A stretch of DNA of 64,000 nt from Marisalimonas marina (lineage in GTDB: Bacteria; Pseudomonadota; Alphaproteobacteria; Puniceispirillales; Marisalimonadaceae): contig JAYPPH010000003.1 in the NCBI GenBank assembly GCA_038131365.1, positions 310,001 through 374,000 of the forward strand, given 5' to 3'. Positions 19,801 through 27,009 of the stretch are shown in pieces. The notes below the pieces were generated by a model, which was given only the letters and a program-made list of their open reading frames with translations, made no database searches and was not told where the DNA came from. The position numbers and the translations under genes were made by a program. Numbering within the stretch: position 1 is the first letter of the stretch; each line of letters begins with the position of its first letter.

Positions 19801-20239
19801 GAGATGCAGGCTTTCCGATAAAACCATTTTCGACTCCACCGGTTAACAATATCAAACCTTCTTTATGATCCTCTACTTGTGAAAAACTTATATATTTTTC
19901 AAAATTCTGATTTAAACGCAAATCACTAGCAAGAATTAATAAATTTTTATAACCTATTTCATTTTTAGCAATTAGAACAACTTCACCTATGTTCTCATTA
20001 TTAGCTTCTTTATCAGCAATATTGATCTGCAAACCTATAATTGGCTGAATTCCACATGAAATCATCTTTAAAGAATACTCAAGTGCTCCAAACATATTAG
20101 ATGTGTCAGTAATTGCCATTGCGGGCTGTTTGTCATCTAAACAAAATTTTGACAAATAATTAAAAGAGAGCATACCTTCAGATAATGAGTAACTAGAATG
20201 AACCCTTAAATGAATAAATAATTTTTTTGTTAAACTCAT
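16808..20239 (-). CDS. dnaE: DNA polymerase III alpha subunit
   Basis: Replicative polymerase. It has 1143 residues: an N-terminal PHP domain (LRVHSSYSLSEGML at the start), a C-family polymerase core with the metal-binding PDFDIDFCQDRR and the VKFDFLGLKTL aspartate, thumb/fingers, a helix-hairpin-helix segment (about 830-900) and a C-terminal OB fold (about 980-1060). Length and order fit DnaE1. It sits between lolD (11 bases upstream) and rpsB. Confidence 0.97.
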   Translation of the reverse strand: MSLTKKLFIHLRVHSSYSLSEGMLSFNYLSKFCLDDKQPAMAITDTSNMFGALEYSLKMISCGIQPIIGLQINIADKEANNENIGEVVLIAKNEIGYKNLLILASDLRLNQNFEKYISFSQVEDHKEGLILLTGGVENGFIGKPASLRNKIIVKERLEKLKSLFQDNLYIELQRHGLEIQDIAEKILIEISHELNIPLVATNDCFFENEEKFNAHQVLTCIDKGLTISSDNSRLITKEHYLKDTETMINLFRDIPEAIENTIVIAKRCSFFVESHDPILPTYPGLKGMSEADYLFKISNEGLKERFKLSSKKFNEKEKQFYIERLIDELKIINKMGFSGYFLIVYDFIKWAKDNLIPVGPGRGSGAGSIVAWSLKITDLDPIRWGLLFERFLNPERISMPDFDIDFCQDRREEVINYVRDRYGHDRVAQIITFGSLQAKAAIRDVGRVLEMPYGQVDKIAKLIPFLPANPPTIQEAIDSEDELKREIAENQEVETLIKTAIDVEGLNRHVSTHAAGLVIGDRPLNKLVPLYKFNEDEMPATQFNMKFVERAGLVKFDFLGLKTLTVLSKAENLIQKKIKNFNLNKITLDDDKTYKMLSSGSTTGIFQLESSGMKDVLIGLMPDRFEDIIAVVSLYRPGPMENIPSYINRKHGREKISYMHPFLEDILEETYGIFIYQEQVLRAAQILANFSLGSADILRRAMGKKDKIEMEQQKQSFLEGAKNKNIDVNKANEIFDQISAFAGYGFNKSHAAAYALIAYQTAWIKSNFPHEFFAAMMTIEYNNTDKLSVFVNDLRRLGISILPPCINKSGSEFLIEQNEQKSSLRYSLSALKNVGNEAIKKIVNIRNKLGQFSSIDDFLKKIPYSLLTKKLLESLIQSGSFDCLEKNRNKLFQSIELLLNHSQSIEKDKISNQQNLFDDADNNQLLIDLVEKPEWAIDNKIKNEFLSIGLYLQSHPLDNYLEVLKTLKIKSNIEIMDNPHKFLNKNVQLCGVVSKIIKKQSFRGKWATVVLNDPNGSIEINVYSDVYHKYENYLIEQKLMLFDTEIKKETNQGIKINARRITPLNDYISEKKLNLTIFIDDVEVVKRIYDSSTNLVPGNSNLIINLSRKAQIIKFVVKENIKISSELISNLTKINNVKSINFI

Positions 20240-20250
20240 AGATTATTAAA

Positions 20251-20943
20251 TCACCGTACTTCTATAGTCCCATTTTCTAAATAAAGACTTATATCCATTG
20301 ACCTCGCTAACATATGATTATGCGTCGCTATAATACATCCTATATTTAGAGACTTAACAACTTTATGCAAAATATCAAAAACATTTTGAGCACTTTTGGG
20401 ATCAAGATTACCAGTAGGCTCGTCTGCTAATATTAAAGTTGGAGAATTGGCAATAGCCCTTGCAATTGCTACTCTTTGAGATTCACCACCTGAGAGCTTT
20501 GCCGGCCTATGTGACAGTCTTTTTTCTAACCCAAGCATTGATAATAATTCCTTAGAATTATTCTCAGCCTTTTTTTTTGAAGTCCCCATTATTAGCTGAG
20601 GAAGCATAACATTTTCTAATGCTGAAAATTCTGGAAATAGTCTATGAGATTGAAAAATAAATCCAATATTGGATCCTCTTAAAATTGCTTTAGCATCTTC
20701 ATTTAGGTTTCTGATATTTTTACCTAATAAAAATACTGAGCCAATTGAGGGTTTTTCAAGTAAACCAGCTATATTTAATAAAGTAGATTTTCCTGATCCA
20801 CTTGGACCTATAAGTGAGACCATCTGTCCCTTTTTAATACTTATATTAATATTATTAAGTATTTTTATTTTATTTTTTTCTTGATCATATATATGTGAAA
20901 TATTTTTTAATGATAGGATTTCTAGTTCTGAATTATCACTCAT
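20251..20943 (-). CDS. lolD: Lipoprotein-releasing ABC ATPase LolD
   Basis: ATPase that powers extraction of lipoproteins from the inner membrane and hand-over to LolA. It has 230 residues with Walker A GPSGSGKST, signature LSGGESQR, Walker B LILADEPTG and the MacB/LolD-type segment FIFQSHRLFPEFSALENV. The start overlaps the lolC stop by eight bases, which supports a LolCD complex. Confidence 0.94.
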   Translation of the reverse strand: MSDNSELEILSLKNISHIYDQEKNKIKILNNINISIKKGQMVSLIGPSGSGKSTLLNIAGLLEKPSIGSVFLLGKNIRNLNEDAKAILRGSNIGFIFQSHRLFPEFSALENVMLPQLIMGTSKKKAENNSKELLSMLGLEKRLSHRPAKLSGGESQRVAIARAIANSPTLILADEPTGNLDPKSAQNVFDILHKVVKSLNIGCIIATHNHMLARSMDISLYLENGTIEVR

Positions 20944-22195
20944 ATCTTAGAGCCTCTGCAGGTGATATTTTTGAAGCTTTCCAAGCTGGAAACAAACTGG
21001 CTAACAATGTAAGAAAAATAGAAATAATAATTACAGAAAGAACTTCATCAAAATTTATTTTTGAGGGCAACTTTGATAAAAAATAAATTTCTGGAGAAAA
21101 CAACTCTTCACCTATTAGATTGGTTATAAAAACTCTAATTTCCTGAATGTTAGAAGCAAATACCAGGCCTAAAATTGATCCAACGAAAGTTCCTAGAAAA
21201 CCTATTATAGAACCTGTAAGTAAAAAAATCCTCATTATTAAATATTTTGAAGCTCCCATAGTTCTCATAAGAGCAATGTCAGATTTTTTTGTTTGGACCA
21301 ACATAATCATTGAAGAAATAATATTGAAAGCTGCAACTAAAATTATCAATGTTAATATTATAAACATTACATTCTTTTCAACAGCTAAAGCGTTCATAAA
21401 AGATGAATTTCTTTTTTTCCAATCAATAATTATAAGATTACTATCCAATTTATTTTTTAAGTCTAAATAGACTGAAGACGTTAAATTTTGGTCATTTAAA
21501 AATATTTCAATTCCATGAGCCATACCCTTAACAGAAAGAAAACTCTCTGCCTTGTCCCATGGAATAAAAATAAAATTATTATCATACTCGTACATGCCAA
21601 TATTAAAAAAACCACCTACAACAAAATTTTGACTTAAAGGTAATGTTCCTAGAGCTGTTTGCGTTCCATTAGGAGATATTAAAGATATAAAATCACCTAC
21701 TTTAACATTAAGTCTCTGTCCTAGCCTATAACCAACAATAATATTTTTTTTATTTTTAAAATTGTCAAATGTATCATCATCAAGTGAATCCCACAGTAGT
21801 TTTTTAGGAGCTAGATCAGACCAATTAGTGCCCCTAATAACAACACCCGTTACACCATTTTTAGTTTTTGCAAGTGCTTGACCTTCTAAATGTGGTGTTA
21901 CGGCAACGACATTTTTTACATCCATAATTTGTCTTACGATTTCATTATAATTAGATATTAAGGGTTCATTCTTTTTATAAACTATCAAATGACCATTAAT
22001 CCCTAATATTCTATTAACCAGCTCAGCCCGAAAGCCATTCATGACTGACATGACCACTATTAATGTGGCAACTCCTAATGTAATTCCAATCAGTGAAAAC
22101 CATGCAGAAATAGAAATGAAACCCTCTGCTCTTCTAGATTTAACATATCTGAGTGCTATTGTTCTTTCTGTTTCATTAAAAATAAAATAGCTCAA
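20936..22195 (-). CDS. lolC: Lipoprotein-releasing ABC permease LolC/E
   Basis: Membrane partner of LolD. It has 419 residues with four membrane segments: one near residue 30-50 (FSLIGITLGVATLIVVMSVMNGFR), a large periplasmic domain (about 60-270), and three C-terminal segments. The start is TTG at 22195, with AGG eight bases upstream; no ATG is available nearby. Only one permease gene is present, as expected for species using a single LolF-like protein in a homodimer instead of separate LolC and LolE. Confidence 0.92.
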   Translation of the reverse strand: MSYFIFNETERTIALRYVKSRRAEGFISISAWFSLIGITLGVATLIVVMSVMNGFRAELVNRILGINGHLIVYKKNEPLISNYNEIVRQIMDVKNVVAVTPHLEGQALAKTKNGVTGVVIRGTNWSDLAPKKLLWDSLDDDTFDNFKNKKNIIVGYRLGQRLNVKVGDFISLISPNGTQTALGTLPLSQNFVVGGFFNIGMYEYDNNFIFIPWDKAESFLSVKGMAHGIEIFLNDQNLTSSVYLDLKNKLDSNLIIIDWKKRNSSFMNALAVEKNVMFIILTLIILVAAFNIISSMIMLVQTKKSDIALMRTMGASKYLIMRIFLLTGSIIGFLGTFVGSILGLVFASNIQEIRVFITNLIGEELFSPEIYFLSKLPSKINFDEVLSVIIISIFLTLLASLFPAWKASKISPAEALRYE

Positions 22196-22198
22196 TTT

Positions 22199-23521
22199 TT
22201 ACCTATTTTTCTGATTAATAAAATTTAACAATTCATCATATGACAATCTTTCAATTTTGCCATTTTTTCTATTTTTTAAATCAAATAATTTCTCTTTAAT
22301 ACCCCTAGGGCCAATAATTACTTGATAAGGCAAACCTAACAAATCAGCTCTTGCAAGTTTAGCTCCGGCTCTTTCATCTGTGTCATCGTAAAGAACTGAA
22401 TAATTTTTTTCTCTAATTAAATTATATAGATCTAAACAAGCATTATCACAATCTTCATCGCCAACTTTTAAATTGATAATATTATAATACCAAGGAGCTA
22501 TTTCTTTTGGCCAAACAATCCCATCTTTATCATGATTTGCCTCTATAACAGCGCCAACTAACCTAGATAGACCAACTCCATATGATCCCATATAAACAGG
22601 TATATTTTGACCATCACTATCACTGACTGTAGCATTCATTGGATTTGAATATTTTTGACCAAAATGAAAGATATGACCTACTTCAATTCCTCTTGTTTTT
22701 ATAATGTTTAAGGATTTGATTTTCTTATCATTAGGATTATGTTTTTCATCAGTAGCAGCATAAAAAGATGTAAATTTGTCGACCTCACTTTGAAGATCCT
22801 GTTCATAGTTTACTTCGTTTAAATTATCATTAATTGAAAGAAAATCTTCTTCTAAAAAAACTTCACTTTCTCCAGTATCTGCTATTACAATAAATTCGTG
22901 GCTTAAATCACCACCTATAGGTCCAGTATCAGCTTTCATTGGGATGGCTTTAAGACCCATTTTTTTAAATAATTGCATATAAGAAATGAACATCACATTA
23001 TAAGATTTAATTGATGAATGGTAGTCAATATCAAATGAATAAGCATCTTTCATTAAAAATTCTCTACCTCTCATAACGCCAAACCTTGGTCGGAGTTCAT
23101 CTCTAAATTTCCACTGAATATGAAATAAGTTAAGCGGAAGACCTTTATAACTTTTTACATGAGTTCTAAATATTTCTGTTACCAACTCTTCATTTGTAGG
23201 CCCATATAAAAGATCTCTATCATTTCTATCTTTGATACGAAGCATTTCCTTCCCATAATCTTCATATCTTCCTGATTCTTTCCAAATATTTGCTGGCTGA
23301 AGAGTTGGCATTAAGATCTCATTAGCACCAGCTAAAATCATTTCTTTTCTACAAATATCCGTAATATTTTCTAAAATAAGTTTTCCAAGTGGTAACCAAG
23401 AATAAATACCAGAAGATGATTGTTGTATCATTCCAGCTCTCAACATTAAGATATGAGAAATAATTTCAGCATCCTTGGGAGTTTCTTTTAATACTGGAAG
23501 AAAAAAACGTGACAATAACAT
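22199..23521 (-). CDS. proS: Prolyl-tRNA synthetase, short form without editing insert
   Basis: Charges tRNA(Pro). It has 440 residues compared with about 570 in E. coli; the class II motifs are present (RAGMIQQSSSGIYSWLPLG, the RFGVMRGREFLMKDAYSFD motif 2 loop, SYGVGLSRLVGAVIE motif 3), but the INS editing domain between motifs 2 and 3 is missing, the alphaproteobacterial form. Such enzymes rely on a separate deacylase for Ala-tRNA(Pro), and one is encoded at 59949-60500. It is the first gene of the long minus-strand block. Confidence 0.96.
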   Translation of the reverse strand: MLLSRFFLPVLKETPKDAEIISHILMLRAGMIQQSSSGIYSWLPLGKLILENITDICRKEMILAGANEILMPTLQPANIWKESGRYEDYGKEMLRIKDRNDRDLLYGPTNEELVTEIFRTHVKSYKGLPLNLFHIQWKFRDELRPRFGVMRGREFLMKDAYSFDIDYHSSIKSYNVMFISYMQLFKKMGLKAIPMKADTGPIGGDLSHEFIVIADTGESEVFLEEDFLSINDNLNEVNYEQDLQSEVDKFTSFYAATDEKHNPNDKKIKSLNIIKTRGIEVGHIFHFGQKYSNPMNATVSDSDGQNIPVYMGSYGVGLSRLVGAVIEANHDKDGIVWPKEIAPWYYNIINLKVGDEDCDNACLDLYNLIREKNYSVLYDDTDERAGAKLARADLLGLPYQVIIGPRGIKEKLFDLKNRKNGKIERLSYDELLNFINQKNR

Positions 23522-23626
23522 TGTAATTGTTCCCTATAAAAGATTATATTAGGCATATAATATTCATGATTGATAGTTTATTAAATTATAAAATTCAACC
23601 TTTGCTTTTTTTATCAGGAAATCAAT

Positions 23627-24652
23627 ATGAAAGAAGACAAAAATAAAATTTTTTCAGTAAGCAACTTTCCTAGAACAAGATTGAGGCGAAATAGGATGAC
23701 AGCTTTTTCAAGAAGATTGGTTAAAGAAAACAGTTTATCAATAAATGACTTGATATATCCTATTTTTGTAACATATGGCTCAAATGTAAAAGAAGAAATT
23801 AAATCAATGCCGGGAATCTATAGGTTCTCTTTGGATCTTTTAGCAAATGAAATAGAACGCATATCTTCGTTAGATATTCCAGCAATCGCCCTTTTTCCTA
23901 AAATAGAGCAGAGTTTAAAGGACCCTAATGGAAGTGAGGCACTTAATAAAAATAATTTAGTATGCAATGCAATAAAAATTTCAAAAAAAGTAAATAATGA
24001 ATTAGGGGTCATATGTGATGTTGCCTTAGATCCTTTTACAGATCACGGGCATGATGGTGTTATAATTAATGATCAAATTGATAATGATAAAACTTTAGAA
24101 ATACTATGTGATCAAGCCCTTATTCAAGCAGAAGCTGGTTGTGACATCATTGCACCTAGTGACATGATGGATGGTAGGGTTGGTTTAATTAGAGATAAAC
24201 TAGATAGTCATGGTTTTACTAATGTTCAGATTATGTCTTATGCAGTAAAATATGCATCTGCGTTTTATGGTCCATTTAGAGATGCCGTAGGTTCTACTGT
24301 AAATTTTTCAAACAAATCTAAAGAGAGCTATCAAATGGATCCAGCAAACTCGGATGAAGCTCTGAGAGAGGTCTCTCTGGATATCAATGAAGGCGCAGAT
24401 ATGTTCATTGTAAAGCCAGGCATGCCCTATTTAGATATAATTTATAAGATAAAACAGGAATTTAAAATTCCCTTATATGCCTATCAGGTCTCAGGTGAGT
24501 ATTCTATGATTAAAGCCGCAATTGATAACGGTTGGTTTGATGAACAAAAAATTATATTTGAAAGTCTAATTGCATTTAAAAGAGCAGGTTGTAGTGGAAT
24601 AATTACCTATTTTGCTCCATATGTAGCAAAATTACTTAAAGGTCATCATTGA
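23627..24652 (+). CDS. hemB: Delta-aminolevulinic acid dehydratase (porphobilinogen synthase)
   Basis: Joins two 5-aminolevulinate molecules to porphobilinogen in haem synthesis. It has 341 residues. The two Schiff-base lysines are Lys208 (SYAVKYASAFYGPFRDA) and Lys263 (FIVKPGMPYLD). The metal loop reads DVALDPFTDHGHDG at 131-144, with Asp instead of the zinc-binding Cys residues, so this is the magnesium/potassium-type enzyme usual in Alphaproteobacteria. It is transcribed away from proS, with 105 bases between the two starts. Confidence 0.96.
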   Translation: MKEDKNKIFSVSNFPRTRLRRNRMTAFSRRLVKENSLSINDLIYPIFVTYGSNVKEEIKSMPGIYRFSLDLLANEIERISSLDIPAIALFPKIEQSLKDPNGSEALNKNNLVCNAIKISKKVNNELGVICDVALDPFTDHGHDGVIINDQIDNDKTLEILCDQALIQAEAGCDIIAPSDMMDGRVGLIRDKLDSHGFTNVQIMSYAVKYASAFYGPFRDAVGSTVNFSNKSKESYQMDPANSDEALREVSLDINEGADMFIVKPGMPYLDIIYKIKQEFKIPLYAYQVSGEYSMIKAAIDNGWFDEQKIIFESLIAFKRAGCSGIITYFAPYVAKLLKGHH

Positions 24653-24686
24653 TAAAAAAACAAATTTAAAATCCGTATATATATAC

Positions 24687-25406
24687 ATGATAGATATAAA
24701 GCCAAAAAACATACTACAACAACCTATATATTTATTAACTAAAGCTACTCCATGTCCTTATTTAAAAGGAAGAGTAGAAAAAAGGATTGCAACGGAACTT
24801 ACTCATAACAATAAAATATATAATGAACTAGCCCTAAATGGCTTTAGAAGGGTTGAAAATTGGATGTACAGACCAATTTGTGACAATTGTAGTTCTTGTA
24901 AATCCTATAGAGTTGAAATAAAAAATTTCAAATTTACGAAAAGTTTAAAAAGAGTTGCCAAGAATTTAAGTTTTTTAAATTATAAAATTGTCAAAAATTC
25001 AGCTACTTTAGAACACTTTCAACTCTTTCAAAAATATCAACAAAACCGTCACTCAGGTGGATCTATGTCAGAGATGGATGAAGATGAATTCACATCAATG
25101 ATTGAAACATCTCCAATTAAAACATCATTAATGGAGTTCAGAGATACAAATAAAAAATTAATTGGAGTAGTTCTTTTAGATATCTCAGATAATGATTTAT
25201 CTGCAGTTTATAGTTTCTTTGATCCTAGTTTAGATAAATTAGGTGTAGGTAATTTTATGATAACTCAATGTGTGTTATTTGGTCAGCAAAACAATTACAA
25301 TTACCTATATCTAGGATATTATGTGAAAGAAATTACAAGCATGTCATACAAAAAAAGATTTAAACCAGGTCAAATTTTAGAAAATAATGATTGGGTAAAT
25401 ATATAA
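24687..25406 (+). CDS. bpt: Aspartate/glutamate leucyltransferase (Bpt)
   Basis: Transfers leucine from Leu-tRNA to N-terminal Asp or Glu of proteins, marking them for ClpSAP degradation by the N-end rule. It has 239 residues; PCPYLKGRVEKR, the CDNCSSCKSYRVEI segment and QNRHSGGSMSEM with the later YLGYYVKEITSMSYKKRFKP block are family marks. It starts 34 bases after hemB. Its stop abuts the stop of the converging gamma-glutamyltransferase-like gene with no gap. Confidence 0.93.
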   Translation: MIDIKPKNILQQPIYLLTKATPCPYLKGRVEKRIATELTHNNKIYNELALNGFRRVENWMYRPICDNCSSCKSYRVEIKNFKFTKSLKRVAKNLSFLNYKIVKNSATLEHFQLFQKYQQNRHSGGSMSEMDEDEFTSMIETSPIKTSLMEFRDTNKKLIGVVLLDISDNDLSAVYSFFDPSLDKLGVGNFMITQCVLFGQQNNYNYLYLGYYVKEITSMSYKKRFKPGQILENNDWVNI

Positions 25407-26999
25407 TTAACCTCCGACAGCATCTCCATCACTGCGCAAATCATATGCTCCTTCTTTTAAACCACTAGGATGGTCTACAATTGCGCCAGCATGTCCCATG
25501 ATTTCTTCAAAATCTCCAACTCTTTCTATATTATGACCTAATTTAGTTAAGTCATTAAAAGTTGTATTATCAAATCTTCCTTCAATTTTAAGAGAAGTTG
25601 TTTCATCCCCCCATGTTCTACCTAAAAGCCATCTCGGTTCATTTATTGCTTTTTGAAGATCTAAATTTTGAAGAGCATAACGTAAAAATATTGTAGCTTG
25701 AGTTTGTGGCTGACCCTCTCCACCCATTGTTCCATATGCCATTACTCTACCATCATTAAAGTGAGCAAGTGCTGGTTGTATTGTATGAAAAGGTTTTCTC
25801 TTTGGTAAAAGTTTGTTGAAGTTATCATTTTCCAATGAAAAACTAATACCCCTATTTTGCATTGTTATTCCAGTTTTAGGTAAAATCAAACCTGAACCAA
25901 ACTCCCAATATATACTTTGTATGAAACTCACTGTGTTCCCAAAGGAATCAGAAGCACCAAGCCAAACAGTATCACCTCCGATATTTGCGTCTGGCCAAGG
26001 TAAAGCCTTATTTAAATCAATTTTTTTAGCTAATTGTTTAATAAAATCTTTATTTAAAAACTCAGATGTTTTTTTAGTCATATATTCAGGATCACAAATG
26101 TATTTGTCTCTAACTTTAAAAACAACTTTAGTCGCTTCTACAACTTTATGAATAAGATCAGTATCTTTTTTATAATCTTTTGACAACTCACCAAGAACTC
26201 CAAGGATAAGTATTGAAGCAAGACCTTGAGTTGGTGGAGGTAAATTGAAAAGCTTTGCATTCATTACATCCAATTGTAATGGGTTTACAAAAGATGCATT
26301 ATAATTATCAAAATCTATTTTTTTTAAAGGTGAACCCAGGGTTTCGAGGTCAGACAAAATATCTTTAGCAATTTGGCCTTTATAGAAATCATCAAATCCA
26401 TATTTAATTAATGAAGAAAATGTTTTTGACATTGATGTAAATTGTAACTTATCACCAACTTCAGGAATTTTTCCATTTTTGAAATAAACGTCTTTAAAGC
26501 CAGGTATGTCAACAAGCTGATGTGCTTTTGCTTCCAGATTGTTTCTTAGGGTATGAGTAACCGAGATACCTTCTTCAGAAGCCATTCTTGCATCCTGCAA
26601 AAGTCTCTCTAAGGATAATTTACCTCCCAATTTATTAACACTGTAATCGTAGGCCATTTTCCATCCAGAAACTGCACCTGGAACAGTAAGCGCAGCCAGT
26701 GGTCCACGAGAAGGTATAGAATTGTAACCTTGATTTTTATAGAAATCTATTGAGATAGAATTGGCTGCTCCACCACAAGCATCAATTGATTTAACATTTT
26801 TATTTTTATCTGAAATTAACCAGAAGTTATCACCACCCATCGAATTCATATGAGGATAAACAACAGAAATCATGGCAGCAGAAGCTATCATTGCTTCTAC
26901 AGCATTTCCGCCTTCTTGAAGAATGTTTGACCCAGTCTTTGCGGCAAGATGGTGAGGTGCCACCATCATGTTTTTAAAAGACATTCTAGATGATTGCAT
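25407..26999 (-). CDS. Gamma-glutamyltransferase-family hydrolase (cytoplasmic, YwrD/HpxW type)
   Basis: Ntn-hydrolase of the GGT superfamily, 530 residues. The probable self-cleavage and nucleophile Thr344 is in GGDTVWLGAS, followed by SFIQSIYWEFGSGL; GGEGQPQTQ and the N-terminal EGGNAVEAMIASAAM and GGDNFWL blocks are also present. There is no signal peptide, unlike periplasmic GGT, which fits the oxamate amidohydrolase (HpxW)/YwrD branch. It lies 10 bases after dctM and is the last gene of the TRAP operon, so it probably cleaves an amide or gamma-glutamyl bond in the imported substrate. The substrate itself is not deducible. Confidence 0.82.
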   Translation of the reverse strand: MQSSRMSFKNMMVAPHHLAAKTGSNILQEGGNAVEAMIASAAMISVVYPHMNSMGGDNFWLISDKNKNVKSIDACGGAANSISIDFYKNQGYNSIPSRGPLAALTVPGAVSGWKMAYDYSVNKLGGKLSLERLLQDARMASEEGISVTHTLRNNLEAKAHQLVDIPGFKDVYFKNGKIPEVGDKLQFTSMSKTFSSLIKYGFDDFYKGQIAKDILSDLETLGSPLKKIDFDNYNASFVNPLQLDVMNAKLFNLPPPTQGLASILILGVLGELSKDYKKDTDLIHKVVEATKVVFKVRDKYICDPEYMTKKTSEFLNKDFIKQLAKKIDLNKALPWPDANIGGDTVWLGASDSFGNTVSFIQSIYWEFGSGLILPKTGITMQNRGISFSLENDNFNKLLPKRKPFHTIQPALAHFNDGRVMAYGTMGGEGQPQTQATIFLRYALQNLDLQKAINEPRWLLGRTWGDETTSLKIEGRFDNTTFNDLTKLGHNIERVGDFEEIMGHAGAIVDHPSGLKEGAYDLRSDGDAVGG

Positions 27000-27009
27000 T
27001 ACTTAAAAC

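Noticed and set aside
23522..23626. Divergent promoters between proS and hemB
   Set aside because: Several TATAAT-like strings, but none with a good -35 at 16-18 bases; base composition makes single matches meaningless.
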